The notes under the pieces were generated by a model. That model saw only the letters and a list, made by a program, of their open reading frames with translations, ran no database searches and had not been told where the DNA came from. 64,000 bases of DNA from the NCBI GenBank assembly GCA_010094045.1, contig ML986582.1:434001-498000 (forward strand), read 5' to 3'. Source of the DNA: Lojkania enalia (lineage: Eukaryota; Ascomycota; Dothideomycetes; Pleosporales). The position numbers and the translations under genes were made by a program. Positions within the stretch are counted from its first letter, which is position 1. Each line of letters opens with the position of its first letter. Of the stretch, positions 51,193 through 61,570 are shown in pieces.

Positions 51193-53012
51193 ATGACCAA
51201 GAATCAACCCACTCTCCGCAAAGTTGTCTCGAACGCGGACCTCTACTCTGATCCATCCCCTCCATTGCGCCCTGCAAGCCTCTCCCGCACCTTCACGACA
51301 GTCCACCGGCCTCGAATGAACCCCTTTAGTCCTTTACGGGAAGTCCCACAACAGTTTTCGAATAGACACAGCATTGCAGGGCCCTTCAACAATTTGATTG
51401 ACTTTGACGATAATTTCGGCTCACCACAGCAGCCGCAGAAGTCACCGACCCCTCCACCAGTTCCCCCGAAGGTTAAGATCCCACCTATTTCCGAGATACC
51501 AGCCTACATCGAGCGGAAGGAGGAGCAGCAGGTTAAGAAAGATGGGCCGGAGAAGTACACGAAGCCATTTACGGATTTTATGACTGCCAACCCGACGGTT
51601 TTTCATACAGTCGATGCTATGGCTAGGGATTTACGAAAGGCGGGGTACAAGAAGCTATCTGAGCGAGACAGTTGGGAGTTGGAGGTCGGTGGGAAGTACT
51701 ACGTTGATCGGAATGGGAGCTCCTTGATCGCATTTGCAGTTGGGGAGGGATATAAGGCGGGCAATGGAGCCGCTATTATTGCAGGGCATATCGATGCGTT
51801 GACGGCCAAGTTGAAGCCTATTCCAAAGTTGAGGACTAAGGCTGGGTTTATGCAGTTGGGGGTTGCACCGTATGCAGGAGCTCTCAATTCCACATGGTGG
51901 GATCGCGATCTAGGCATTGGAGGGAGAGTACTAGTTAAAGAGGGGAATAAGGTTGTAACAAAGCTCGTCAAGCTAGACTGGCCGATTGCCCGGATTCCAA
52001 CACTGGCACCACACTTTGGAGCAGCCGCTAATGGACCTTTCAACAAGGAGACGCAGATGGTTCCGATCATTGGTCTCGATAACTCGAATGTCTCCAGCTC
52101 CGAAGAGGGGAATTGGAAGCCGAGCATACTGGGTGGTGAGGGCGCGTTTACGGCGACCCAGCCAGAGCGTCTTGTTCGGGCTATCTGCAGCGAGTTGAAT
52201 ATTAACGATTGTATGTTGCTTACATGCCACCGACTACCTACTACTAACCATCTCCAGACTCAACTATCGTAAATTGGGAACTCGAACTCTTCGATATCCA
52301 ACCTGCAACGGTCGGCGGCATTGACAAGGAATTCATCTTCGCTGGCCGTATCGATGACAAGCTTTGCTCCTGGGCTGCCATCCAAGCTCTACTCAAAAGC
52401 ACCACACCCACCGCCGCTAACCTTAGACCTCTTGCATCCTCTTCGCAACTCAAAATTGTTGCACTCTTTGACGACGAGGAGGTAGGCTCCCTCCTACGCC
52501 AAGGTGCTCGTGGAAACTTCCTACCATCTATCATCGAACGCATCGTTGATTCATTTGCCGAGAAGAGCATCACCAGCTTAATTTCTAGAACATATGCCAA
52601 TTCCTTCCTCGTAAGCTCGGACGTGATCCACGCCGTGAACCCGAACTTCTTAGGCCAGTATCTAGAAAACCACTCCCCACGCCTAAACGTGGGCCCTGCC
52701 ATAACATTTGACTCAAACGCGCATATGACTACCGATTCTGTATCCACGGCAATTCTCACGAAGACTGTTGAAGGCTCTGGAGCGAAGTTGCAGGCTTTCC
52801 AGATCCGCAATGACAGTCGAAGTGGTGGCACTGTTGGTCCTATGCTCAGTGCGGCTACTGGCATCAGGGCAATTGACGCTGGCATCCCACAACTAAGTAT
52901 GCATAGTATCCGCGCTACTACGGGTTCATTGGATCCAGGTCTAGGTGTGTTAGCGTTCCAGGGTTTTCTGGAGAATTTTGAGACGGTGGATTCGCAGTTT
53001 AGGTCTTGGTAG
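51193..53012 (+). CDS. Vacuolar aminopeptidase I (Lap4/Ape1-like, M18 metallopeptidase)
   Basis: Dizinc aminopeptidase of family M18. Two exons, join(51193..52210, 52258..53012), 590 aa. The catalytic domain follows an extension of about 110 residues rich in Pro/Ser. Ligands and motifs: AAIIAGHIDALTAKLKP with the first His, FAGRIDDKLCSW with the bridging Asp, LKIVALFDDEEVGSLLRQGA with the catalytic Glu pair, SSDVIHAVNPNF, and GIPQLSMHSIRATTG with the last His. GHIDALTAKLKP matches yeast Ape1 (vacuolar) better than cytosolic aspartyl aminopeptidase. In yeast the N-terminal propeptide drives cytoplasm-to-vacuole delivery; whether this longer extension does so is unknown. Confidence 0.93.
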
Positions 53013-53619
53013 AGATTCGTGGGATGGCGAGGAGTTGGGAGTGGGGTGGATTGGATGTAATAGTACATTTTCGCGGTCTACTTGATGGGAGTTTGGTATA
53101 GAGATGCATTTAGTTAGATTACTGGCACGGAACGATGATTTTGGATATACTTGGAATGTTCACACACTTTGTTACATTATTGACGTATCCAGTCCTTTCC
53201 CAAAGCTTCATACCTCGATGCTATTTACAGACCCTTTTCCACTCCCGTCTTGCTCGGCCGAGTACTGAACTCGGCCTCTTTTCCGCACGCGCTTCCCATA
53301 TATAAACACAGTCTGCAGCTCTTCCCAGCTAGCATTTAGATATCAGTCTCAACGTAATTATAGGCATCAAATGCTTTACTATCCCACGAGGAAACAATGT
53401 CGGTCGTCCATGTCCTGAATAATTAAACAGCTTCAACTACTCGCACATTATTTTGCACCAGAAAACACGGAATATATGTTGATTGTTCACCAATCATCCC
53501 AAACATCTAGACACACAGGAACCCGAACCCGATGAAGCCGAGCCTATTCATCCTTCGAACCCATACACTCACTCCTCGAAAGCACACCTGCCATCCTGCA
53601 ACCTACCAGCACACCACCT
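53013..53619. other. Convergent spacer
   Basis: About 600 nt between the aminopeptidase gene and the small coiled-coil gene, expected 3' UTRs. No gene recognised. Confidence 0.45.
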
Positions 53620-53961
53620 TCACTTCTTCGCCGCCTTACTCCTAAGACAATCCAGCCTAAACTTAATCTCATCCCTAACAAACTCCCTCACCTCCTCATC
53701 CCACTGCCTCACTACCTCCCTCACCTTCCCAATCTCCTTCACAAACTCCCTATACTTTTCCTGGAAAGCCTTATCATCGTCGCCGTCCAGAACCTTGCTC
53801 ATAGCGGCAATGGTATTTTGGAAATTTAGACGTTCGAACTCGAGATTTTGCAGGTTTTGCGTTGCAGCGTAGAGTTTGGGAAGGTGTGGGCCGAGCGCAG
53901 TTTTTAGGGTGGGAGTGTGGGGAGTTGTGTTAGGGTTTGCGGATGAGGATGAGGAGGACAT
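53620..53961 (-). CDS. Small coiled-coil protein, family not recognised
   Basis: Single exon, 113 aa, ATG at 53961. A Ser/Thr/Pro-rich N-terminus (about 20 residues) precedes an almost entirely helical, charged sequence: LYAATQNLQNLEFERLNFQN, AAMSKVLDGDDDKAFQEKYR, KVREVVRQWDEEVREFVRDE and a basic end RSKAAKK. Regular heptad-like hydrophobics suggest a subunit of a small helical complex (kinetochore, BLOC or similar). I cannot assign a family. Codon use and composition look genic. Confidence 0.6.
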   Translation of the reverse strand: MSSSSSSANPNTTPHTPTLKTALGPHLPKLYAATQNLQNLEFERLNFQNTIAAMSKVLDGDDDKAFQEKYREFVKEIGKVREVVRQWDEEVREFVRDEIKFRLDCLRSKAAKK

Positions 53962-54929
53962 GGTGAACTGTGGTGAGTTAGTAGAATGGTTTGTATGTTA
54001 GGGCGTGCGTACCGAGTCTCGTGTGATAATGTTGTTGATTGGAGTGTCTTCGACTCTGGTCAGCGGACGATGTGGCGCTTTGAGGGAGTGGATTGGGAAG
54101 TATTTGTTGTGGGATTGTGGGCAGAGGTTAGCAGAGTAAGAGCTACAATGAGACTCAAGGCGGGAAGGGTTCCTGTTTCAAGGGGTTTGTTGATGGCGTG
54201 GTGATTGTTTGTTTATGCTTAGTGACTGCTGTGGTTGGTTGCGAAGTAATTGCAGAATGTTCGAAGTAAAAGAGTTGGTTGGAAAATATAATATTTGAGA
54301 CGTGATTCAGTCGTATTTGGATGATAATCTACCGAGATTTGTACTTTAATATGAGCTCACCTCTGCTTGTATGCCTCACCTCATTTAGGGGTGAAAGTGG
54401 AGAATATTAATTAGTTTATCCCTATAGTAAAACATCACATCGGATTTTCCTACTCCTAAATGACGATGTGAACGCTTTTTTCGCCGCTGGAAACAAGATA
54501 AGAAGGCCGCTCTTCGCATGTGGAAAGTAGAATGCGAGTTGCTACCTTGTCTTAAGCTGATCCAGGACTTCTTTCAAATGCCCCCGCAATAGACCTCCCT
54601 TACGTATATTCGCGAGTGAAATAATGGAAGGCGCTGCAGAAAATAAAACCATACGTGAAATTTAGCATTTATTTGTGCCATGTCTCTGGATTTGCTGCTT
54701 CAATAATGTGTCTAGACACTCACATACCGCCCAGGTAGGAAGAGATCACGACCTTGAAGGTTTTAGAACTCACGTCACACTACTGAAATCGCATCAGGAA
54801 ATATTAAATTAGAACCATAAACTGCTCTGTCATATTCGGGCCCGTTTCCCAAGGGGCTTAACAAAAAAAAACCTTTGCTGCTTTCCTTACTCATAATCGT
54901 GCGCCACCCCTCTTGGCTTCGTTATTCTC
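53962..54929. promoter_or_regulatory. Upstream of the coiled-coil gene, 3' flank of the secreted protein gene
   Basis: 968 nt between two minus-strand genes, AT-rich from 54220 on. No gene recognised. Confidence 0.45.
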
Positions 54930-57128
54930 TTAAACGCATTCTGGTGCCATCTTGACTTCTGAGCATGATATATCATTGCAGGGCTTATCGCACTTCTCCT
55001 CTGGACCTACGTACACCCAATTAAGCCCTGGGTTGGGGACATGAAATTGTCGAGAAGTATCCCAAGGCGAAGCGTAATTGAGCCTATAGCCAGCTCTGCA
55101 GGCGCAATAGTATTTGTGTCCGCCGTCAGTGACACAGGTTGTGGTGATATCACACTTGTTCAACAATGGATTGAATGGGTTGCATTGCCGTGGACATCTG
55201 GGAGGGGGTGGCGGTAGCGGTGGTACGCCGAGGCCTTCAATTGGGGAGCTTGTCTCTTCGGCTGGTGAAGAATGGTCCGAAGTAGTCGCGGTGCTGGTTA
55301 TTAAAGTGGTTGGATCGGGAAAGATCGCCGCGGCAGTGATTGTGGTCTCTTCGGCCGTCATTGTCTCAGAGGATATGTAGGGGCTTGGTCTATCAATCTC
55401 CAAAATCTCATGTCCGTGCTTCGTGGCCGTGTAAGGCTTGTGGGGTTTCCTAAAGCATGTCTTGGGACACTTCTTCCTCTTAGGATGTTTGCCCTCCTTC
55501 TTCCATTTCCTATTTTTTGTCGACTGTGCTAATGAAGCAGGAGCATCGTGATCCCCCGATTCTCCGTTTGTGCGGGAGACTTTGTTGTTACTAGATTTCT
55601 TTTGGGGCCACTTAAAGCCTTTAAAGCCGCCTAAGGGTTTCCGTTTCAGAGCCAATCCGTCTTCTATGTCGAGTTCCGGAGCCACATCGACCACCTCATC
55701 AAAGTCAAAGCCAGGAGCCATATCCAACGCCTCATCTAAGTCAATATCGGGAGTCAGACCCGAAACTTCGTAAATGTCAAAATCTGGGATTGAATCCCAC
55801 TCCTCATCAAGATCCCAATCCTCAAGAAGAGCTGATAGCTCATCAGGAACAAGATCCGGCATGCGGCGGAAGAACCGTGAGTGTTTCTTGAGGTCGGCAT
55901 ACTCCTTTTTGTCTTCGTGCTCGGATCCTGAGTCCGAATATGAATGCGCATGGTATTTCTTCTTGGGGTATTTCTTCCTACAATACCACGGACATTCATC
56001 ATCTATCTTGGTCTCCACTTTGCCGTGATGGTCGTAGTCATGCTTCATACCTTCAGGACCAATGTGTTCCTCTTCCTCTTCCTCTTCCGATTCATCATTC
56101 CAATCCTCGTATGGATCTTGAAAGCCACTAAGCGCCCCTGGTCCGCCTCCAAATACCATTGGTGGTCCATCCCCAAATCCCATTGGTTGTCCACCAAACG
56201 GGAACGGTGAACTTGGCCCAAAGTCTTTATCTAATGACTCCCCCGAGAAACCATCTGACGAAGCTCCGGAGAAACCGCTTAATGGTGACCCCGAGTTATC
56301 CAAAGCTGCTCCCGAGAAGCCCTCAGAAGGCTCTTCTACAGACTTTGAACCGAAGCCGGAAGCATTCTGTGCCGCTGCTGTTGGGCTCACAAGCGGGAGT
56401 GAGCTTACAGAGACACTAACTGGTAGAAGACTTGAAGTTGAAGGAATAGCCTCAGGGAGCGGTAACTTCACAGGTGGGATTGGCAGCTCCCCGGGTGCTC
56501 GCAGCCCGGATGGAAGTAAGCCAGGGGGAATAAAGCCACTAGCTGCCACTTGTGCAGAACTTATGAGTGGCAACAACGGTTCAGATATTACACCAGGGAC
56601 TTCAGGAACTATCCCCGAGCCGGGGATAATTTCTCCTGGGGTAAGGAGAGGTGCTAGCGTAGGTAGAGAATCAATACGTAGAGCACCTTTATCATTAATG
56701 CCTCTGGTGGAACTTGAAACCGAAGATTTCGATCGTGACGGTTCGGACATACCAGAAGGTGAACCTAGAGCTCCAAGAAGCTCCGTTATAGTAGTACTTC
56801 CGGAAGTTTCGGAAGTGGCCGTGGTTGATGAATCGGTAGTCGAGCCTGCGAGACTTCCCAAGAGATCAGAGAGGCCGGCAGGTAGATCCGTCATAGCTTC
56901 CAGACTGGCAACTAATTCAGAAGGTAAACTTGCCGCTCCTCCCAGGAGGGCATTTAGATTGGGGGTTTCGCCGATGACTCCGAGGTCGGATGTTAAGCCG
57001 GTGGGCAAGCCTACCACAGCTTCGGCGGTGGTAAGGGTGGCATCTTCGGGAAGTACTTGGGCGCGTGCATGGTCCAGGAATTGCAAGAGAAAGGCCCCAA
57101 ACAAGAGGGATTTCATGACGTTGAACAT
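54930..57128 (-). CDS. Secreted acidic Ser/Pro-rich protein with C-terminal EGF-like domain
   Basis: Single exon, 732 aa, ATG at 57128. A signal peptide is clear (MKSLLFGAFLLQFLDHARA, cleavage before QVLP). Residues ~20-330 are Leu/Ser/Gly/Pro-rich low complexity with repeated GFSGAALDNSG / GFSGASSDGFSGES blocks. Next an acidic stretch (DESEEEEEEEH), Lys/His-rich CPWYCRKKYPKKKYHAHSYS, and a run of related units: EWDSIPDFDIYEVSG, TPDIDLDEALDMAPG, FDFDEVVDVAPELD. After a basic CPKTCFRKPHK segment comes a Pro run and a Cys-rich end, CPRQCNPFNPLLNKCDITTT to YYCACRAGYRL, of EGF-like type, with further cysteines to the stop. No membrane anchor seen. Likely a cell-wall or extracellular protein; function unknown. 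Confidence 0.78.
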   Translation of the reverse strand: MFNVMKSLLFGAFLLQFLDHARAQVLPEDATLTTAEAVVGLPTGLTSDLGVIGETPNLNALLGGAASLPSELVASLEAMTDLPAGLSDLLGSLAGSTTDSSTTATSETSGSTTITELLGALGSPSGMSEPSRSKSSVSSSTRGINDKGALRIDSLPTLAPLLTPGEIIPGSGIVPEVPGVISEPLLPLISSAQVAASGFIPPGLLPSGLRAPGELPIPPVKLPLPEAIPSTSSLLPVSVSVSSLPLVSPTAAAQNASGFGSKSVEEPSEGFSGAALDNSGSPLSGFSGASSDGFSGESLDKDFGPSSPFPFGGQPMGFGDGPPMVFGGGPGALSGFQDPYEDWNDESEEEEEEEHIGPEGMKHDYDHHGKVETKIDDECPWYCRKKYPKKKYHAHSYSDSGSEHEDKKEYADLKKHSRFFRRMPDLVPDELSALLEDWDLDEEWDSIPDFDIYEVSGLTPDIDLDEALDMAPGFDFDEVVDVAPELDIEDGLALKRKPLGGFKGFKWPQKKSSNNKVSRTNGESGDHDAPASLAQSTKNRKWKKEGKHPKRKKCPKTCFRKPHKPYTATKHGHEILEIDRPSPYISSETMTAEETTITAAAIFPDPTTLITSTATTSDHSSPAEETSSPIEGLGVPPLPPPPPRCPRQCNPFNPLLNKCDITTTCVTDGGHKYYCACRAGYRLNYASPWDTSRQFHVPNPGLNWVYVGPEEKCDKPCNDISCSEVKMAPECV

Positions 57129-58850
57129 TCAGACAAAATAAAAATGAGAGAATGTGTACAATTCGTCCAATTAAAATGAATGTGTTTCAGGGAGTGACAA
57201 AAAGGAAAAGCACTCAAGACAATTTGTAAGACAACAGACTTCCATAGTTATACATTTGGTTCTCAAATTCTTGATAATCGAGATCAAAACAAACACAAAC
57301 TGGGGTAGCTAACTACATTTAGGGCTCTATTCAGGTTGGGTCTCCAGGAATGTAGAAATCGAAACAATTCTGCGTTCCTGGGCGTCTCATTGGATCCTAG
57401 AATTGTTTTGACAAGGACTGGAATGCATCGGCCAATGCATTCCACTCAACAGTCTAATTTCAAATTGCATGCTCTATATAGAACGAGTTTCTATGCTGCC
57501 TTCTATTCATTGTTAGTCTTAAACACTCGCTACAGACCTTCCTATTCCTCACGGTTGCTTCTGAAGCTGGGCTTACGAAGACTGTGTTCTTCTCATGTGT
57601 GCGCTTATTTTCTGCACCTTGCATGGCTATTCCCCGATGTTTTGAAGTATTAACCTAGCGAAAAATAAGGTCTTGAAAGGTGCAGTTTTTTTAGGATTGT
57701 TAAACAATTATGAGCTAACCTATTTTAGTTTAGACGAGTCTCGCAATTCTCCTACACTATCGCGTCCTCGGCATAATCACCTATCTGGATTTGATCACCA
57801 TTCATTCTCTTCTCTAGTTCATACGATTCCATCATAATTTTCACCCAGACACTCATCGCCAATTATGACACCGATTTCTGTTTTCATATACCGCTGATTT
57901 TGTAAATTTCATGCGTCCCTGAGGCTTGAAAAGCTGTCATAATTGTAGGATGAATAGAAGATAATGGCCGGATGGAGAATTCAGTGAAATATGGTTCATG
58001 ATAGTTAAGATCTTTATGAAGTTTGGCGGTCCCGATGAATTGGGAGCCGATGCACTCTCTGTAGTCTTCGCTGGGTTGAGGCATACTATCAGTCCACGCC
58101 GTATGGAGACGATTTTCTACGTTTTGGAGTGGAACTACAAATTAGCTATCGGAGTCTAGTCTGTAGCCTAATGTCAGCCGAATACTATGTCCATATCCAT
58201 TTGGATAAGGAGCCCTAGATTGGCAGCGGAAACCCTCGCAATTGTTATCGATATTGTTGAAGCAGATCTGGAGATTGATAGAGATACGGTTAGGCTGAGT
58301 AATATATGTGATGAGGATTTTGGCAAGTCTGCCGAGCTGTATCGCATATCGTCGTACGATATCACGCCGGATATCAGCTGATATACCCCTTTTTCTATGT
58401 GCATAAATATGACCCGCTGGCCATCCTCAATCAATCAGTTCAGTTCCTCATCTTCCTCACTGAGACAAGATTCGCCTCTCACCACAATATACATGTGCAT
58501 TCTGGACGAATGGGCAGTAGCGTGGTAGTAAAGATGATAAGAAAACCCGACATTTGATTCTATAATTCACTACAGGTAGGAGTTAGATAATAGACGTGAG
58601 TTAGGTTCGAGGGAAATAGTGGGAAGAGACGCTCAGCGCAGTCTCTTATTATTTTTAGTGAGTCATGTCCTGGAAACCGTTTCTAATAATTCCCCAAAGA
58701 GCTGGTATTCCAAGGTGTTTTCTGGAGGTTGTTTTTCGCTTCCTGCTTTTATATACTACTAACCTTACTATATCTAGTAAAAATGATGGGGATGCATGTG
58801 CTCCTAGAAAATAATATTATTTCGGAACTCGTTTCGGGATTCGAATTTTC
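57129..58850. other. AT-rich intergenic, first part of second gene desert
   Basis: Should hold the promoter of the secreted protein gene nearest 57129. Open frames at 57336-57653 and 58174-58434 lack motifs. No intact gene or transposon recognised. Confidence 0.5.
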
Positions 58851-58852
58851 CC

Positions 58853-58874
58853 AATATATATATATATATATATA
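58853..58874. repeat. (AT)11 microsatellite
   Basis: Uninterrupted alternating AT read directly. Confidence 0.95.
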
Positions 58875-58968
58875 TTTTCGCTTCGTGAAAACGGGTAGTA
58901 GAAGTAGATGCTGAGCGAACTAGCAGTAATACCTAACAGTATATTCAAGAAACCAATTATGAAAAATA

Positions 58969-59118
58969 ATCCTAGAAATTAACCCTGAAAATCTCGTTCT
59001 GAAGTACTGGCGACTAGCACCGGAAACCCAGTTCTAGAGACCAGTTCTCCAAAACTAGTTCCAAAAAGCCGATTCTCGAAACAGGTTCCATGAAATCAGT
59101 TCCGAAAACTGAATCGAA
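58969..59118. repeat. Degenerate tandem repeat, unit about 14-17 bp (ccagttctcgaaaa-like)
   Basis: At least seven related units: cccagttctagaga, ccagttctccaaaa, ctagttccaaaaag, ccgattctcgaaac, aggttccatgaaat, cagttccgaaaact and weaker copies upstream. Consensus roughly (a)ccagttc(t)c(g)aaaa. Possible inverted, weaker traces occur at about 59410-59450 (tttctcgatactcgtttcgg). Confidence 0.6.
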
Positions 59119-61570
59119 CTGCTAATTGTTTTACGAGCGAAGATACCCCACTCAAAACTCGTGGGCCGACCGGTTTCTGATATTTAGACGTTATACTTGA
59201 AAAGGAGTATAAGAGGAGAGACCCAAAAAGGACTATCTACAAGGAGGAATTCTAGTCGTAAGAAATGTCACGATTCCCCAGAATATATGACCTGAACCTC
59301 CTTTCCGGCTAGGTGGAGTCGGAGAGCGGTGCTCTGCCTGAATATCATTTCTTCATTTAGTGGATGCTAACCTCCTGTTTCAAGAATGGGGCATAGCACT
59401 TGAGAATCTTGCGACCATTTCTCGATACTCGTTTCGGTTTTTGTTTCCTGGATTCCACTCTTTTCTGATGATTATTTCTTGTTAACTCATTGATGTGCAG
59501 CGAAACATTCACGTCCAAGGGTTGACTAAATTCCGGGAAACATTCATTACAGTTATAATACGACATCGGGTTTCCGTTTCTGGTTCTCTACAAGGTATAA
59601 TTAGCAATATGGCACAGCACCTTTCTCCTTCGAAAGCTTCATCCCACTCCTCGAATCCCCCTTATCAATTAAACTACTTATCTAGATAGAATGTTATCCT
59701 GATTTTCGGTCATTTGGAACCCGAGACTAGAAAATTAGAGTCAAATCGCCTCTCCACGCAGCGCGAACCCAAATCGAACACAGCCTAATCGGTCCACTAA
59801 TCCCCCACGGCGCTTAATGCCCTAACTAACTTGATTTATACGAAAATGTACGGATCGCGGAGTTATCCAATGTCCTGAACCCACCCTCTTGCTCATCCAT
59901 TAAGCGCCGCCAAGATTGAAAGGCCAAGACACCAACGACTTCTATGTAAAGAGGTTGGTATATACCGGGCATCGCTGCGGACCTAGGCGTTCTCAGGGTC
60001 AGCTAGGTGCACGTCTGCCTTTTACTTACGGCGGTACCGGAGAACTGGGACGATGCAAGGCGATATTAATAAATATAAGCCCCCTTTATGGATTATCTCC
60101 GTGCGACTGCTAGTTTGGAGTGGAGGCGCTTCGAGCTACTCATGCTCCGAATGAGCGAATGTGGAGAATTCTCAGGGTCTTGTTTGAGTGAATGGGAGAA
60201 GGATCGGCGGGTGCAACATTGCGATCGAAGCGCGGAGCTTAAGGCATCTTTCTATGACTAATGACCAGCACACCTATACCTTTGCAAATATCCTGGCGCG
60301 GGATATTGATTGTAAGGGAAAAAAAAAAGACCGAGCGGCGTCATGCCGTGAAATCAAAGTTCACGTGTCCGGTGACCTTTAGCTTATGCGAGTATTGCCA
60401 CTTCAAACATGTACGTATATGCCTCCTGCGTCTTGTGCAGCACTTGAACCCACGAAGACTCCCCGAGCGTCTATTCATGTGCATAGATAAACGAAGCCTA
60501 AGCACTATCATCTTCAACCGCGCCGCGCTGGTGAAGGAGGGGGGCGTATGGCAACCACTCTCCATACCCACCTCGACTACGCTCTCCAAATCTCCTAATT
60601 ATGTTGAATCTTGCTTAATTTTGCCAAGAGAAGCAATATTACCTGTATATTATAATTTAAACAAACAGTCATTTAGTTCTAAAGTCACGCTACCACAAAC
60701 CATTGCCGTCTGCGATAGAAATAGGTGGTCGATTAGTAGCCGAGTGGGAGCCTAGCCAATGGCCAAGGCTGGTGCCCCAGTGCATTTATCCCCACATTGG
60801 TGAAGATCCTGAAAGTGTGGTTTGGAATTAAGGACCCCAACCTGTAAACGCTGGTATTGATATTATCGCACGCATTCTGTAAAGTATCGGGGCAGATGAG
60901 GAGGAGAACTGTGTTGATTCATATCTATAGAGGATCAGGGCTATTTATACTGTCTGTCCTAGGTATCACATGATCAGGGCTAATAAGGATCGTGCGATAC
61001 ATATAACCTCACACATTCTGCTACCAAACGTACCGCGATGACCCGTGTCGGATCCTTGCCTTTTCCGGGGGCGTGTTAGTGCATGTAAGAGCAAGTGTAG
61101 TAGAGGTTGCAAGTAAGTCTTCTCCACCCGGGGAGGAGCGGCCGCGGTTCTACGAAATGGTTGGATGTAAAACTAGGCTAGTCCACTCTGAAAATAGGAG
61201 ATAAAGTAGGCCCGGGATCAATTAGATAGAAAATATGCTAACTTAGAAGAAATGCTAACGTAGGATAGATCGTTCATACGGATCGACTGAATCGAATGGT
61301 GCACAGTTTTTTTGTCTCGGATAAAGAATATGGTCTTTTTAACTTTCAATGAGGGGCTTTTTTTAACACATTGAAAGATTTTTTATCCATTTCATTAATA
61401 TATAGCCTCCGATTTCATTATCTCAAGTCATGAATGATATATTTCCAAAAACTCCGTCACATTTAGTGAGATCTAATTCTACGCTACAAGGACAGACAAT
61501 CGATATACATCCCTTCATCTCATTACTGTTTTCAAGATTCCAACACACCCAAGATTTCCGACTGGTATTG
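59119..61570. other. AT-rich gene desert with no recognised gene
   Basis: Several short open frames (for example 60261-60755 plus, 60341-60589 minus) have no motif and unlikely composition. Nothing resembling tRNA or a transposase was seen. The end nearest 61570 is the 3' flank of the glucosidase gene. Confidence 0.5.
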
